A DNA stretch of 64,000 nt from Acidicapsa acidisoli (GTDB taxonomy: Bacteria > Acidobacteriota > Terriglobia > Terriglobales > Acidobacteriaceae), in contig NZ_JAGSYI010000003.1 in assembly GCF_025685625.1 (NCBI RefSeq), forward strand, positions 868,001 to 932,000, in the 5' to 3' direction. Below, piece by piece: positions 1-7,907 of the stretch (within the stretch, counting starts at the first letter, position 1; each line of letters starts with the position of its first letter). The notes below the pieces were generated by a model that ran no database searches, was not told the DNA's origin, and saw nothing but the letters and a program-made list of their open reading frames with translations. A program made the translations under genes and the position numbers.

Positions 1-1449
1 GCCGTTTGGGATCGCAGTTCCCGGTTCCAGAGCCAAGAACGTTCCATCGCCTCGGCTTATGGCCCCAATCAGGATGGTTCCATCGAACTCAAGTGGATCC
101 GTATTGAGTTCAAGCACATCTGTGAGACCATCTCCGTTTAAGTCCGCTGTTACCGTAGAACCGCCAGGCAGAGTCGGAAGCGCGTTGAAAGTGCCATCTC
201 CATTCCCGGTCACTATCGTCATGAAAGAAGAGCCTGCCATCCAATCGCCGCCGGAGAAGAGGAGATTCGTCTTACCGCCAGCGGCAGGAACAGGAGACAC
301 GGGGCCGCTTAGAGCGTAGGAGGGGCCGAAAGTGAAACCGCCGTTACCGTCTCCGAGCAGAATTGTGGCCTGATCGTTCGTTACCACCAGGTCGAGGTCA
401 TTACCACTGCCTGTTGCGCCGGCAAATGCAAGCCCTGTGCCACCAGCCCCGAAATCATACCAACTCAATGGAATGTTGGCGCCCAAATCAAATTGTCCAC
501 TCGAATTACCCAACAGAACCTGCACTGCCGCCGGACCGGGCGTTGTCGAAAACGCAGGCGAAGTCACGTACACCAGGTCGGTTATGCCGTCGTGATTCAA
601 GTCGGCTGCGAGCATGGGAGAGCCAAAGCCAAGCGCTACCGGAGCACTAACCGCTACCGGGACTGCATTCTGGAGTGTTCCGTCTCCGTTGCCGATGTAG
701 AGGAAAAATGAAGACAGCACAGGCTCCTCATCTACGGGATCTATGGAAATGAGGACGTCCTGCTTGCCGTCTCCATTGAAGTCTCCGATAACCACAGAAT
801 CGGTGACCAAAGGAGCACTATAGGTCGCTGGAGGCAGAAGCGCTCCACCACTCCCGCTGCCCTTGTTCAGGAAAACAGCAACCACGCTCTCCGTAGGTGA
901 GGGTATCGGTCCCCCTATTAATTCGTTTGCGACAAGATCTGGGTATCCGTCTCCATTCAGATCCACCGGCTGCGCGATTTGGATTATTCCAATTGCTGCA
1001 GTAATCGTTGGGGCGCCAAAGCTGCCATCGCCCTTGCCGAGCATCACTGCTACGTTTCCGTTACATGCGAAAACGACATCGAGAATCTTGTCGTTATTCA
1101 TGTCAACGGCATAGAGAGAGGCGACGGAAGTACAATTCAAGCCGTTAGTGGTAACAGTCTTTGGCGGGTTCCCATCCCCCTGATTCAGCAGAACCGTGAT
1201 CCCTTGCACCAGGTTTGCCGTGCCAGTTGTCAGGGTCCCAAGATAGGCAATATCCGGTAACCCATCGCCGTTGAAATCTCCTGTCACAGTTTGCCGCGGC
1301 GCAACATTGGCGGGGAATGGCACCGTGGGTAAAACAGGAAATAACGGCTTTGAAGCTGCGGCAATGGCGACGGGAGTCAGCGAGAAGGCAACGAAGGAAA
1401 GAGTCAGGAGATACTCAAAGCCGATCAATGCTCTCAGTTTGGTCTTCAT
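1..1449 (-). CDS. FG-GAP/VCBS repeat secreted protein (C-terminal part cut off by window edge)
   Basis: The frame is open from an ATG at 1449 to the window edge, giving 483 codons without a stop. The start is preceded by AGGAG about 14 bases upstream. The N-terminus (MKTKLRALIGFEYLLTLSF...) is a hydrophobic export signal ending near an Ala-rich stretch. Many calcium-binding-type loops follow at roughly 40-60 residue intervals, such as GDFNGDG, DMNNDK, DLNGDGYPD and DLNHDG, each followed by a Gly-rich strand such as LLNQGDGN or LGDGNGGF. This is the FG-GAP/VCBS beta-propeller pattern. These proteins are usually extracellular and act in adhesion or binding; no catalytic domain is seen in the part present. 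The true length and any C-terminal anchor lie outside the window. Confidence 0.85.
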   Translation of the reverse strand, partial: MKTKLRALIGFEYLLTLSFVAFSLTPVAIAAASKPLFPVLPTVPFPANVAPRQTVTGDFNGDGLPDIAYLGTLTTGTANLVQGITVLLNQGDGNPPKTVTTNGLNCTSVASLYAVDMNNDKILDVVFACNGNVAVMLGKGDGSFGAPTITAAIGIIQIAQPVDLNGDGYPDLVANELIGGPIPSPTESVVAVFLNKGSGSGGALLPPATYSAPLVTDSVVIGDFNGDGKQDVLISIDPVDEEPVLSSFFLYIGNGDGTLQNAVPVAVSAPVALGFGSPMLAADLNHDGITDLVYVTSPAFSTTPGPAAVQVLLGNSSGQFDLGANIPLSWYDFGAGGTGLAFAGATGSGNDLDLVVTNDQATILLGDGNGGFTFGPSYALSGPVSPVPAAGGKTNLLFSGGDWMAGSSFMTIVTGNGDGTFNALPTLPGGSTVTADLNGDGLTDVLELNTDPLEFDGTILIGAISRGDGTFLALEPGTAIPNG

Positions 1450-1871
1450 ATAAAGGCGCACTCCTATCGACGCCCGTTACATTAGCCCGTGCCGGAGTAT
1501 AGCATTGGTTTTGGATAGGGAAACATAAATCGCAAATTTAGCTCAGATAACATATATCTGCTTCTTATGATTCAAGGATTACTTTGACTCGTGGCCTGGT
1601 CAAATATCCGACGTATAAAAAGTACTCGATAGGCTTCGACTTCGGTTATAAATTCGCCCGTGATGTCGTGGTATCAATCCCATAACCAAATCCGTGTGAG
1701 ATACCCGGTCTCGCAGCGAAATCCCCAGCATCTTCGTCTCCCCGCAGAAGTGACTGCGTTCCGCTCGATTACAAATCTTTACAGGATTACCATTTACAAC
1801 CGATAGCCGCGACGCGTAGCTTTGAGCCCATTCGCATTTCAGTTCGATAAATCGATTTAAGCGGAGGGAAC
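1450..1871. other. Divergent intergenic region between the FG-GAP and GH3 genes
   Basis: This 422-bp spacer is AT-richer than its flanks, especially 1500-1610, and separates two divergently transcribed exported-protein genes, so it should carry both promoters. On the minus strand a TATACT hexamer (complement of 1496-1501) lies about 47 bases before the FG-GAP start, with only a weak TTTCCC 16 bases further upstream. For GH3, GGAGG at about 1863 is a good ribosome-binding site. No small ORF looks convincing. Confidence 0.5.
1583..1604. promoter_or_regulatory. Inverted repeat TTTGAC-N10-GTCAAA, possible operator
   Basis: Perfect 6-bp half-sites at 1583-1588 and 1599-1604 are separated by 10 bases, so their centres are about 1.5 helical turns apart, as for many dimeric repressors. 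The site is about 270 bases upstream of the GH3 start and 130 bases upstream of the FG-GAP start. It could be a chance palindrome: only 12 bases are constrained. Confidence 0.25.
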
Positions 1872-4589
1872 ATGTCGATCGGTCCTTCAAGGAAAAGACT
1901 GCTCTGGCTGGCAGCGGCTCTTACAGTTTCGGGATTCCTGGCCACTCCGAAAGCGAGGACGCAACAGCCTGCTGCCTCCGCATCGCAGCCCATGGAGGAC
2001 GCATCCAATCTGCCCTACATGAATCCCGCGCTGCCCATCGAGCAGCGTGTTGACGACCTGATTCATCGCATGACCCTCGAAGAAAAAGCGACCCAGTTGG
2101 TAAACCAGGCGCGCGCCGTTCCGCGGCTCGGCGTGCCCGCTTATGACTGGTGGAGCGAAAGCCTGCACGGCGTTGCGGTCAATGGCACGACGGAGTTTCC
2201 GGAGCCGATCGGCCTTGGCGCGACCTTCGATCCAGAGACGATCCACCAGATGGCCATCGCCATCAGCACCGAGGGCCGCATCAAGCATGCGCAGGATGTG
2301 CGCGCCGGGCACAGCAATATCTTTGAAGGGCTCGATTTCTGGGCTCCGAACATCAACATCTTTCGCGATCCGCGCTGGGGCCGAGGCCAGGAAACCTATG
2401 GCGAAGATCCATTCCTGACAGGCCGCATGGGCGTCGCCTTTGTAACGGGAATGCAGGGTGATGATCCGAAGTACTATCGCGTCATTTCAACGCCCAAGCA
2501 CTTTGCAGTGCATAGCGGACCGGAGCCGACGCGGCACTTTGCCGATGTGGATGTGAGCAAGCACGACGAGGTGGATACTTATCTGCCGGCCTTCCGCGCC
2601 GCGGTAACCGAGGGCAAGGCGGGTTCCGTCATGTGCTCCTATAACTCGATCAACGGCCAGCCCGGATGCGCCAACGAGTTCCTGCTTCAGCGCGAGTTGC
2701 GAGGCTTTTGGGGCTTTAACGGATATGTCGTTTCGGACTGCGGCGCGGTAATAGACATCTTCAACGGACACCACTTCCGGCCTACTCAGGCGCAGGCCTC
2801 TGCTATCTCGTTGCGAAGAGGCATGGACAACGAGTGCGCCGACTTCTTCGCCAAGGTAACAGACGACCATGATTACAAACCCTACGTGGACGCGGTGAAG
2901 CAGGGCTATTTGAACGAAAGCGAGATCGATACCACGCTGCGACGGCTCTTCACGGCGCGCATCAGGCTGGGCATGTTCGATCCACCTGACATGGTGCCGT
3001 ACACGAAGATCGATGAGAAGGAGATGGACTCGGCGGAGCATCGTGCGCTGGCGCGCAAGCTGGCTAACGAGTCCATGGTGTTGCTCAAGAACGATGGCGT
3101 GCTGCCGCTGAAGACAGGGGCTCTGAAAATTGCCGTTGTTGGACCGCTGGCCGACCAGACCAAAGTGCTGCTTGGCAACTACAACGGCGTGCCAACGCAT
3201 ACCGTAAGCGTGATGGAAGGGCTCAAAGCCGAGTTCCCTTCCGCCACCATCAACTACGTCCCAGGAACGCAGTTTCTGCGCGCCGAGGGTGTTCCTGTAC
3301 CTGCCGCGCTGCTGACCACCCCTGACGGCAAGCCTGGTCTAAAGGAGGATTTCTCGACAGGGGACTTGATGGGCGGCAAACCAACGCCTCTCGCCAGCCG
3401 CGTGATCGCAAAGGCCGATTACACGGGCGAGTCTCTTCCCAAAGAAACCGACGGTAAGGTGCCCCTGCTAGTCGGCTGGTCCGGCTTTCTCACTCCCAGC
3501 GAAACCGGTGAATACAATCTCGGGTTCCTCGCCGACGGCTTTGCCTCGCTGACCGCCGACGGCAAGCAGGTCGCGCAGGAATATCAGACCGCAGGTGCCG
3601 AAGCCAAGACGGGCCGTATCCATCTGGAAAAGGGCAAGAAGGTTGAAATCAAGGTTCAATATGCGGCGATGAGCTTTGGAGGCGGAGCGGCGTCCAAGCC
3701 CAAACTCCAACTCATCTGGTCCCCGGTCGACATGAAGCCCTCACCGGCTGCGGCCGCGGCGGCTAAGAACGCGGATGTGGTCGTAGCCGTTGTCGGAATT
3801 ACAAGCCAGCTTGAGGGCGAAGAGATGCCCGTCAGCGAGGAGGGATTTCTGGGCGGCGACCGCACTAGCCTCGATCTTCCGCATCCGGAGGAAGAACTGC
3901 TCGAATCAGTCGCTGCCACGGGCAAGCCGCTTGTCGTGGTGCTGATGAATGGCAGCGCGCTCGGCGTCAACTGGGCCAATCAACATGCGAACGCGATCCT
4001 TGAAGCCTGGTACTCCGGCGAAGAAGGCGGCGGTGCGGTTGCGGAAACGTTGAGCGGCAAGAACAATCCAGCGGGAAGGCTGCCGCTAACCTTCTACAAG
4101 GATGTAAGTCAACTGCCGCATTTCGAAGACTACTCGATGCATGGGCGAACTTATCGCTACTTCGAGGGCACGCCGCTTTATCCCTTCGGATATGGGCTGA
4201 GTTATTCGACCTTCAGTTATAGCAACCTGAAGCTGCCTACAACGCCTCTGAAGGCTGGCGACCCGCTTACTGCGGAGGTTACGGTCACCAACTCCGGCTC
4301 GAAGGCCGGCGACGAGGTGGCGCAGCTTTATCTCAGCTTCCCGGATGTCAAAGGCGCGCCAATCCGGGCCTTGCGCGGATTCAAGCGAGTGCATCTGGAC
4401 GCAGGCGCGAGCCAGACTGTCAAGTTCGAACTGCGTCCGCGCGAGTTGAACATGGTCACGGAGGACGGCGATCCGATCATCGCCGCCGGTAAATACACCG
4501 TGTCGGTCGGCGGAGGCCAGCCGAAGACCAGTGCTGCAACTGTAAGTGGAGAGTTTTCGGTGGACGGAACTTTGAAGCTTTCGGAATAA
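1872..4589 (+). CDS. Exported glycoside hydrolase family 3 beta-glucosidase/beta-xylosidase with PA14 insert
   Basis: This 905-residue protein probably removes terminal beta-linked glucose or xylose from plant polysaccharide fragments. A signal peptide occupies about residues 1-30. The GH3 N-terminal barrel follows, with the conserved KHFAVHSGPE segment and GYVVSDCGAV, in which D289 is the expected nucleophile. The C-terminal sandwich domain (from about 395, NESMVLLKNDGVLPL) is interrupted at about 480-620 by a PA14-like beta barrel (VGWSGFLTPSETGEYNLGF), which often recruits sugar to the active site. A fibronectin III-like domain ends the protein from about 790. The GGAGG ribosome-binding site fixes the ATG. 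The PA14 arrangement fits beta-xylosidase/beta-glucosidase subgroups; the exact substrate cannot be told. Confidence 0.93.
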   Translation: MSIGPSRKRLLWLAAALTVSGFLATPKARTQQPAASASQPMEDASNLPYMNPALPIEQRVDDLIHRMTLEEKATQLVNQARAVPRLGVPAYDWWSESLHGVAVNGTTEFPEPIGLGATFDPETIHQMAIAISTEGRIKHAQDVRAGHSNIFEGLDFWAPNINIFRDPRWGRGQETYGEDPFLTGRMGVAFVTGMQGDDPKYYRVISTPKHFAVHSGPEPTRHFADVDVSKHDEVDTYLPAFRAAVTEGKAGSVMCSYNSINGQPGCANEFLLQRELRGFWGFNGYVVSDCGAVIDIFNGHHFRPTQAQASAISLRRGMDNECADFFAKVTDDHDYKPYVDAVKQGYLNESEIDTTLRRLFTARIRLGMFDPPDMVPYTKIDEKEMDSAEHRALARKLANESMVLLKNDGVLPLKTGALKIAVVGPLADQTKVLLGNYNGVPTHTVSVMEGLKAEFPSATINYVPGTQFLRAEGVPVPAALLTTPDGKPGLKEDFSTGDLMGGKPTPLASRVIAKADYTGESLPKETDGKVPLLVGWSGFLTPSETGEYNLGFLADGFASLTADGKQVAQEYQTAGAEAKTGRIHLEKGKKVEIKVQYAAMSFGGGAASKPKLQLIWSPVDMKPSPAAAAAAKNADVVVAVVGITSQLEGEEMPVSEEGFLGGDRTSLDLPHPEEELLESVAATGKPLVVVLMNGSALGVNWANQHANAILEAWYSGEEGGGAVAETLSGKNNPAGRLPLTFYKDVSQLPHFEDYSMHGRTYRYFEGTPLYPFGYGLSYSTFSYSNLKLPTTPLKAGDPLTAEVTVTNSGSKAGDEVAQLYLSFPDVKGAPIRALRGFKRVHLDAGASQTVKFELRPRELNMVTEDGDPIIAAGKYTVSVGGGQPKTSAATVSGEFSVDGTLKLSE

Positions 4590-4651
4590 CTCAGTAAGGA
4601 TCATGGGTTGAAGGTGCTCGCCTGATTTGAGATCGATGGGGTCGGCAATAA

Positions 4652-5377
4652 ATGAAGCACTATCGTTCCTCAATTCCGAAAGCAGCCCTGGAGCGCGTAG
4701 TTTCCACTCATCAATCTACTGGGAAGAAGCAAAAGGTAGAGTATGTGCTCGGCGATGAAGTGGTTGGCGTTCGTTGGTTCGCTCAAGATGGCTTAATGGG
4801 CTCCGAGACCCCGTGGAAGAATGGCGTGCCTCACGGGACCATGTATTACTTCGACGACAGGTTCGACGGATTATTGAGAGTCACCTTCGCTGAGCCCTAT
4901 CGAAACGGCCTTTCTCATGGCGTCGCGAAGCAATGGTCTGGGTACAATGGAAGACTGATTGGCACCTATTCCATGAAACGCGGTACCGGAATCGACCTTT
5001 GGCGGTGTGAAACCTATTCCGGTAAGTCTGTATATCTCCACGAGGCCCGATACATCCAAGGCGGCAAGTGGCATGGCTTTGAATGGTGGCTTGAAGATGA
5101 CCAGAAATCCGTTCATCAGGAAGCACACTTCTGGGACAACCTTCAGCACGGCATTCGGCGACTGTGGAATAGCGAAGGCAGGCTGAGACGCGGCTATCCC
5201 CAATATTGGGTCAAGAACGAACGCGTTTCCAAGCGGCAATACCTCCGCGCCTGTACCCAAGACCCTAATCTGCCGTTGTTCCGTGAGATCGACAACCTTC
5301 CGCAAAGAAAATTCCCGTCAGAAGTTCGAGTCGCAATCAAACAAACCGCCAGCCTCCAGCTAGCGGCTAGGGGCTGA
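4652..5377 (+). CDS. MORN-variant (YwqK-like) repeat protein of unknown function
   Basis: The 241-residue product has no signal peptide. Its middle part holds degenerate repeats of the MORN-2/YwqK kind: GVPHGTMYYFDD, GLSHGVAKQWSG, GKWHGFEWWLED and LQHGIRRLWNSEGRL, each with a G-x-x-H/W-G turn followed by an aromatic strand. Such proteins are often near toxin or effector genes, but no toxin is evident here. The basic C-terminal 60 residues have no recognised domain. The gene starts 62 bp after the GH3 stop and ends 3 bp before the convergent response-regulator gene. The start rests on codon usage and repeat position rather than a strong ribosome-binding site. Confidence 0.7.
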   Translation: MKHYRSSIPKAALERVVSTHQSTGKKQKVEYVLGDEVVGVRWFAQDGLMGSETPWKNGVPHGTMYYFDDRFDGLLRVTFAEPYRNGLSHGVAKQWSGYNGRLIGTYSMKRGTGIDLWRCETYSGKSVYLHEARYIQGGKWHGFEWWLEDDQKSVHQEAHFWDNLQHGIRRLWNSEGRLRRGYPQYWVKNERVSKRQYLRACTQDPNLPLFREIDNLPQRKFPSEVRVAIKQTASLQLAARG

Positions 5378-5380
5378 AAG

Positions 5381-6772
5381 CTACTCTCTAACTGAGATTC
5401 CCAGTGCTTTCATCTTGCGGTAGAGATGGCTGCGCTCCAGGCCGAGCAGCTCTGCCGCGCGGCTCACGTTGCTTTTGGCCTCTTCCATTTTTTTTAGGAT
5501 GTAATCGCGCTCGTAGGCGTCCCGCGCCTGTTGCAGCGTCGAGAACTCCTCGCTGATGCGCGCGCTGGATCGCTGCGTCAGCGGCGGCAGGTGCTTTCGT
5601 TCTATGCGCAAAGCTCGCGGATTGAGGATCAGCACCCGCTCGACCAGATTTTTGAGCTCCCGCACGTTGCCGGGCCAGCTATGCTGCGCCAGCACCTCCA
5701 GCGCTTCTTCGCTGACCTCCATGCGTGGGCGGCCGTATTGCCGACCGAACTCGCGCAGAAACTCGCGCACGAGCGGCGGAATATCCTGCTTACGCTCGCG
5801 AAGCGGAGGAACGGAGAACGGGACAACATTGAGCCGGTAAAAAAGGTCTTCGCGGAAGTTTCCCTTGAGGATTTCTTCTTCCAAATTCTTATTGGTCGCT
5901 GCGATCACGCGTACATCCACGCGAATCGGCTGCGTTCCGCCAACTGGCGTAAAAAGCTGCTCGTCTAAGGCTGACAGAACCTTGGCCTGCGTCTTGAGAC
6001 TCATGTCGCCGACTTCATCGAGAAACAGCGTGCCCCCATCGGCGCGCTCCAGCGTTCCGCGCTTCTCGGGACTCGCCGTTGGCGGACCCAGGTTGCTGCC
6101 CGATCCCGCCGCCAGCGGATAAGCGCCATGCCGCACGCCAAACAACTCGGCCTCGATGTGCGCCTCCGGAATTGCCGCGCAGTTCAACTCGACGAAGACG
6201 CTGTCCCGGCGCAGGCTTTCGGCGTGAATGGCGCGCGCAATCAGCTCCTTGCCGGTTCCCGATTCGCCGTAGATCAGCACTCGCCCATTGGTAGGAGCCA
6301 TGAGCCGGATCTGCTGGCGCAGGGCCTTCGACGGAACGCTTTCTCCGGTTAAAACGCTTTGCACGGAAAACTGCCGCTTGAACTCCTGATTGTCCCGCCG
6401 AAGTCGCCGGGCCTCGACTGCGTTCTTGAGCACGATCAGCGTCCGCTCCAGCGACAGCGGCTTTTCGAGGAAGTCGTAGGCCCCGAGCTTGGTTGCTCTT
6501 ACCGCCGTCTCAATCGTTCCGTGGCCCGAGATGATGACGACTTCTGGGCGCGCCTCGATTGCCAATGCGTGGACATCGCCGAGGACGTCGAGGCCGTCCC
6601 GATCTGGGAGCCAGATATCGAGCAGCACAACGTCATAGGGAGCATCCTGCAGCAGCGTGATCGCTTCCGCCGCAGTGGCCGCCGTTGCAACGCCATATCC
6701 CTCTTCGCGAAGGATTTCTTCGAGCGAGGTACGAATCTCCGTCTCGTCATCGACGATCAGAATGTGGTTCAT
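5381..6772 (-). CDS. NtrX-like response regulator with AAA+ domain and Fis helix-turn-helix
   Basis: This 463-residue protein has an N-terminal receiver domain (acidic pocket D8/D9, phospho-acceptor D52 in DVVLLDIWLPD, K104), an AAA+ module (Walker A GESGTGKE at 169-176, Walker B GGTLFLDEV near 246-254, arginine-finger segment FREDLFYRLNVVPF) and a C-terminal Fis-type helix-turn-helix (SNVSRAAELLGLERSHLYRKM). The GAFTGA loop that contacts sigma-54 is missing: after AELFG the sequence reads VRHGAYPLAAG. Loss of that loop is known in NtrX-type regulators, so it may act on sigma-70 promoters or as a repressor. The likely kinase gene lies at 7908-10226 in the same orientation, across an intervening plus-strand gene. 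Confidence 0.88.
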   Translation of the reverse strand: MNHILIVDDETEIRTSLEEILREEGYGVATAATAAEAITLLQDAPYDVVLLDIWLPDRDGLDVLGDVHALAIEARPEVVIISGHGTIETAVRATKLGAYDFLEKPLSLERTLIVLKNAVEARRLRRDNQEFKRQFSVQSVLTGESVPSKALRQQIRLMAPTNGRVLIYGESGTGKELIARAIHAESLRRDSVFVELNCAAIPEAHIEAELFGVRHGAYPLAAGSGSNLGPPTASPEKRGTLERADGGTLFLDEVGDMSLKTQAKVLSALDEQLFTPVGGTQPIRVDVRVIAATNKNLEEEILKGNFREDLFYRLNVVPFSVPPLRERKQDIPPLVREFLREFGRQYGRPRMEVSEEALEVLAQHSWPGNVRELKNLVERVLILNPRALRIERKHLPPLTQRSSARISEEFSTLQQARDAYERDYILKKMEEAKSNVSRAAELLGLERSHLYRKMKALGISVRE

Positions 6773-6915
6773 TTCCGTCCGGTCTCACAGGATTTCCGGT
6801 GCACTTCGATTGTATTCTGGAGCGTTGCCGCAGAGCGACGAGTGGCGGAATCACCCGGACGTGGGAAAATAGGGTTTGTGCGTGGTTTCCGCATTCCTAA
6901 CTCAATGGGCCGATC

Positions 6916-7881
6916 ATGTTGAAACGAACCAGGCGAACGAAATTTCACAATCTTCATCCTCACTCCGCCCATGACTTCGCCGGGATTGTACGATGGAAGC
7001 TCGGTTTGGCCTCCGAAAACTCTGAAACACCCGCAATCAAGGCTCCCGGCAAGAGTTGGGCGCTCCACACGCCTCCGCAAAAGCCGGCTGCCGGGTCGCC
7101 AGAGAAGACGCAGATTCGCCTTACATGGATCGGTCACTCCAGCTTTCTGATCCAGCATCAGGGCCTCAATATCCTGACGGACCCGATCTTCGGAGACTGC
7201 CAGCCGATTCCGGTCGGGCGCATGCGCCGCTCAACGCCACCCGGAATTCGGTTTGCCGATCTGCCTCCGATCGACCACGTGCTGATCAGCCACTCTCATT
7301 ACGACCATCTTGATCTGCCTACGATTCGCAAGCTGGGCAACGGGGTTCGCTACTGGACGCCCGAAGGGCTTTCCCGCTGGTTTCGCAGGCGCGGCATTAC
7401 TTCCTGCCGCGAGCTTGCCTGGGGCCAGTCCGCGCAGCTTTCCGAGGAGCTTACGATTCATTGCGTCCCGGCGCAGCACGGCTCCGCCCGCACGCTATTT
7501 GATCGAAATCGCACCCACTGGTGCGGCTGGGTGATCAAGAGCGCCGATCGGACGGCTTATTTTGCAGGGGACACGGGCTACTCGCCGATCTTTCGCGAAA
7601 TAGGGGAAGAGTTTGGCGGCTTCGATCTGGCCATGATCCCGATTGGGGCCTACACCCCTCGATGGCTGATGCACCCGGTGCATCTCAACCCCGCGGACGC
7701 GGTTCAGGTGCATCTCGATGTCCGGTCCCGGCTGTCGATTGCGTGTCACTGGGGCACATTTCGCCTGGCGGATGAACCACCTGAGGAGCCGCCGGCTCTG
7801 CTGGCGCACGAACTGGCGGAGGCTCATGTCGATCCGAGCAAGTTTCTCGCGATTCAGCCGGGGGATGCTGTCGAGGTTTGA
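6916..7881 (+). CDS. Metallo-beta-lactamase-fold hydrolase, NAPE-PLD/UlaG-like
   Basis: The 321-residue protein carries the two-metal MBL signature HSHYDHLD (H126, H128, D130, H131), a preceding TWIGHSSFLIQ/ILTDPIF block, the later H of CVPAQHGS, the D of FAGDTGYS and the H of ACHWGTF. These are the landmarks of the COG2220 branch that includes N-acyl-phosphatidylethanolamine phospholipase D and ascorbate-6-phosphate lactonase. No signal peptide is clear, so it is probably cytoplasmic or peripheral; an internal Met at 6970 could be the true start because the upstream ribosome-binding site is weak. It lies between the two genes of an NtrY/NtrX-like pair, on the opposite strand. The substrate is unknown. 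Confidence 0.85.
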   Translation: MLKRTRRTKFHNLHPHSAHDFAGIVRWKLGLASENSETPAIKAPGKSWALHTPPQKPAAGSPEKTQIRLTWIGHSSFLIQHQGLNILTDPIFGDCQPIPVGRMRRSTPPGIRFADLPPIDHVLISHSHYDHLDLPTIRKLGNGVRYWTPEGLSRWFRRRGITSCRELAWGQSAQLSEELTIHCVPAQHGSARTLFDRNRTHWCGWVIKSADRTAYFAGDTGYSPIFREIGEEFGGFDLAMIPIGAYTPRWLMHPVHLNPADAVQVHLDVRSRLSIACHWGTFRLADEPPEEPPALLAHELAEAHVDPSKFLAIQPGDAVEV

Positions 7882-7907
7882 GATCGGCTCGATCCAAGTA
7901 GCAAATG

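Noticed and set aside
5585-6772. Sigma-54 activator call for the response regulator
   Set aside because: The AAA+ domain suggests it at first, but the GAFTGA loop is absent, so an NtrX-like assignment is safer.
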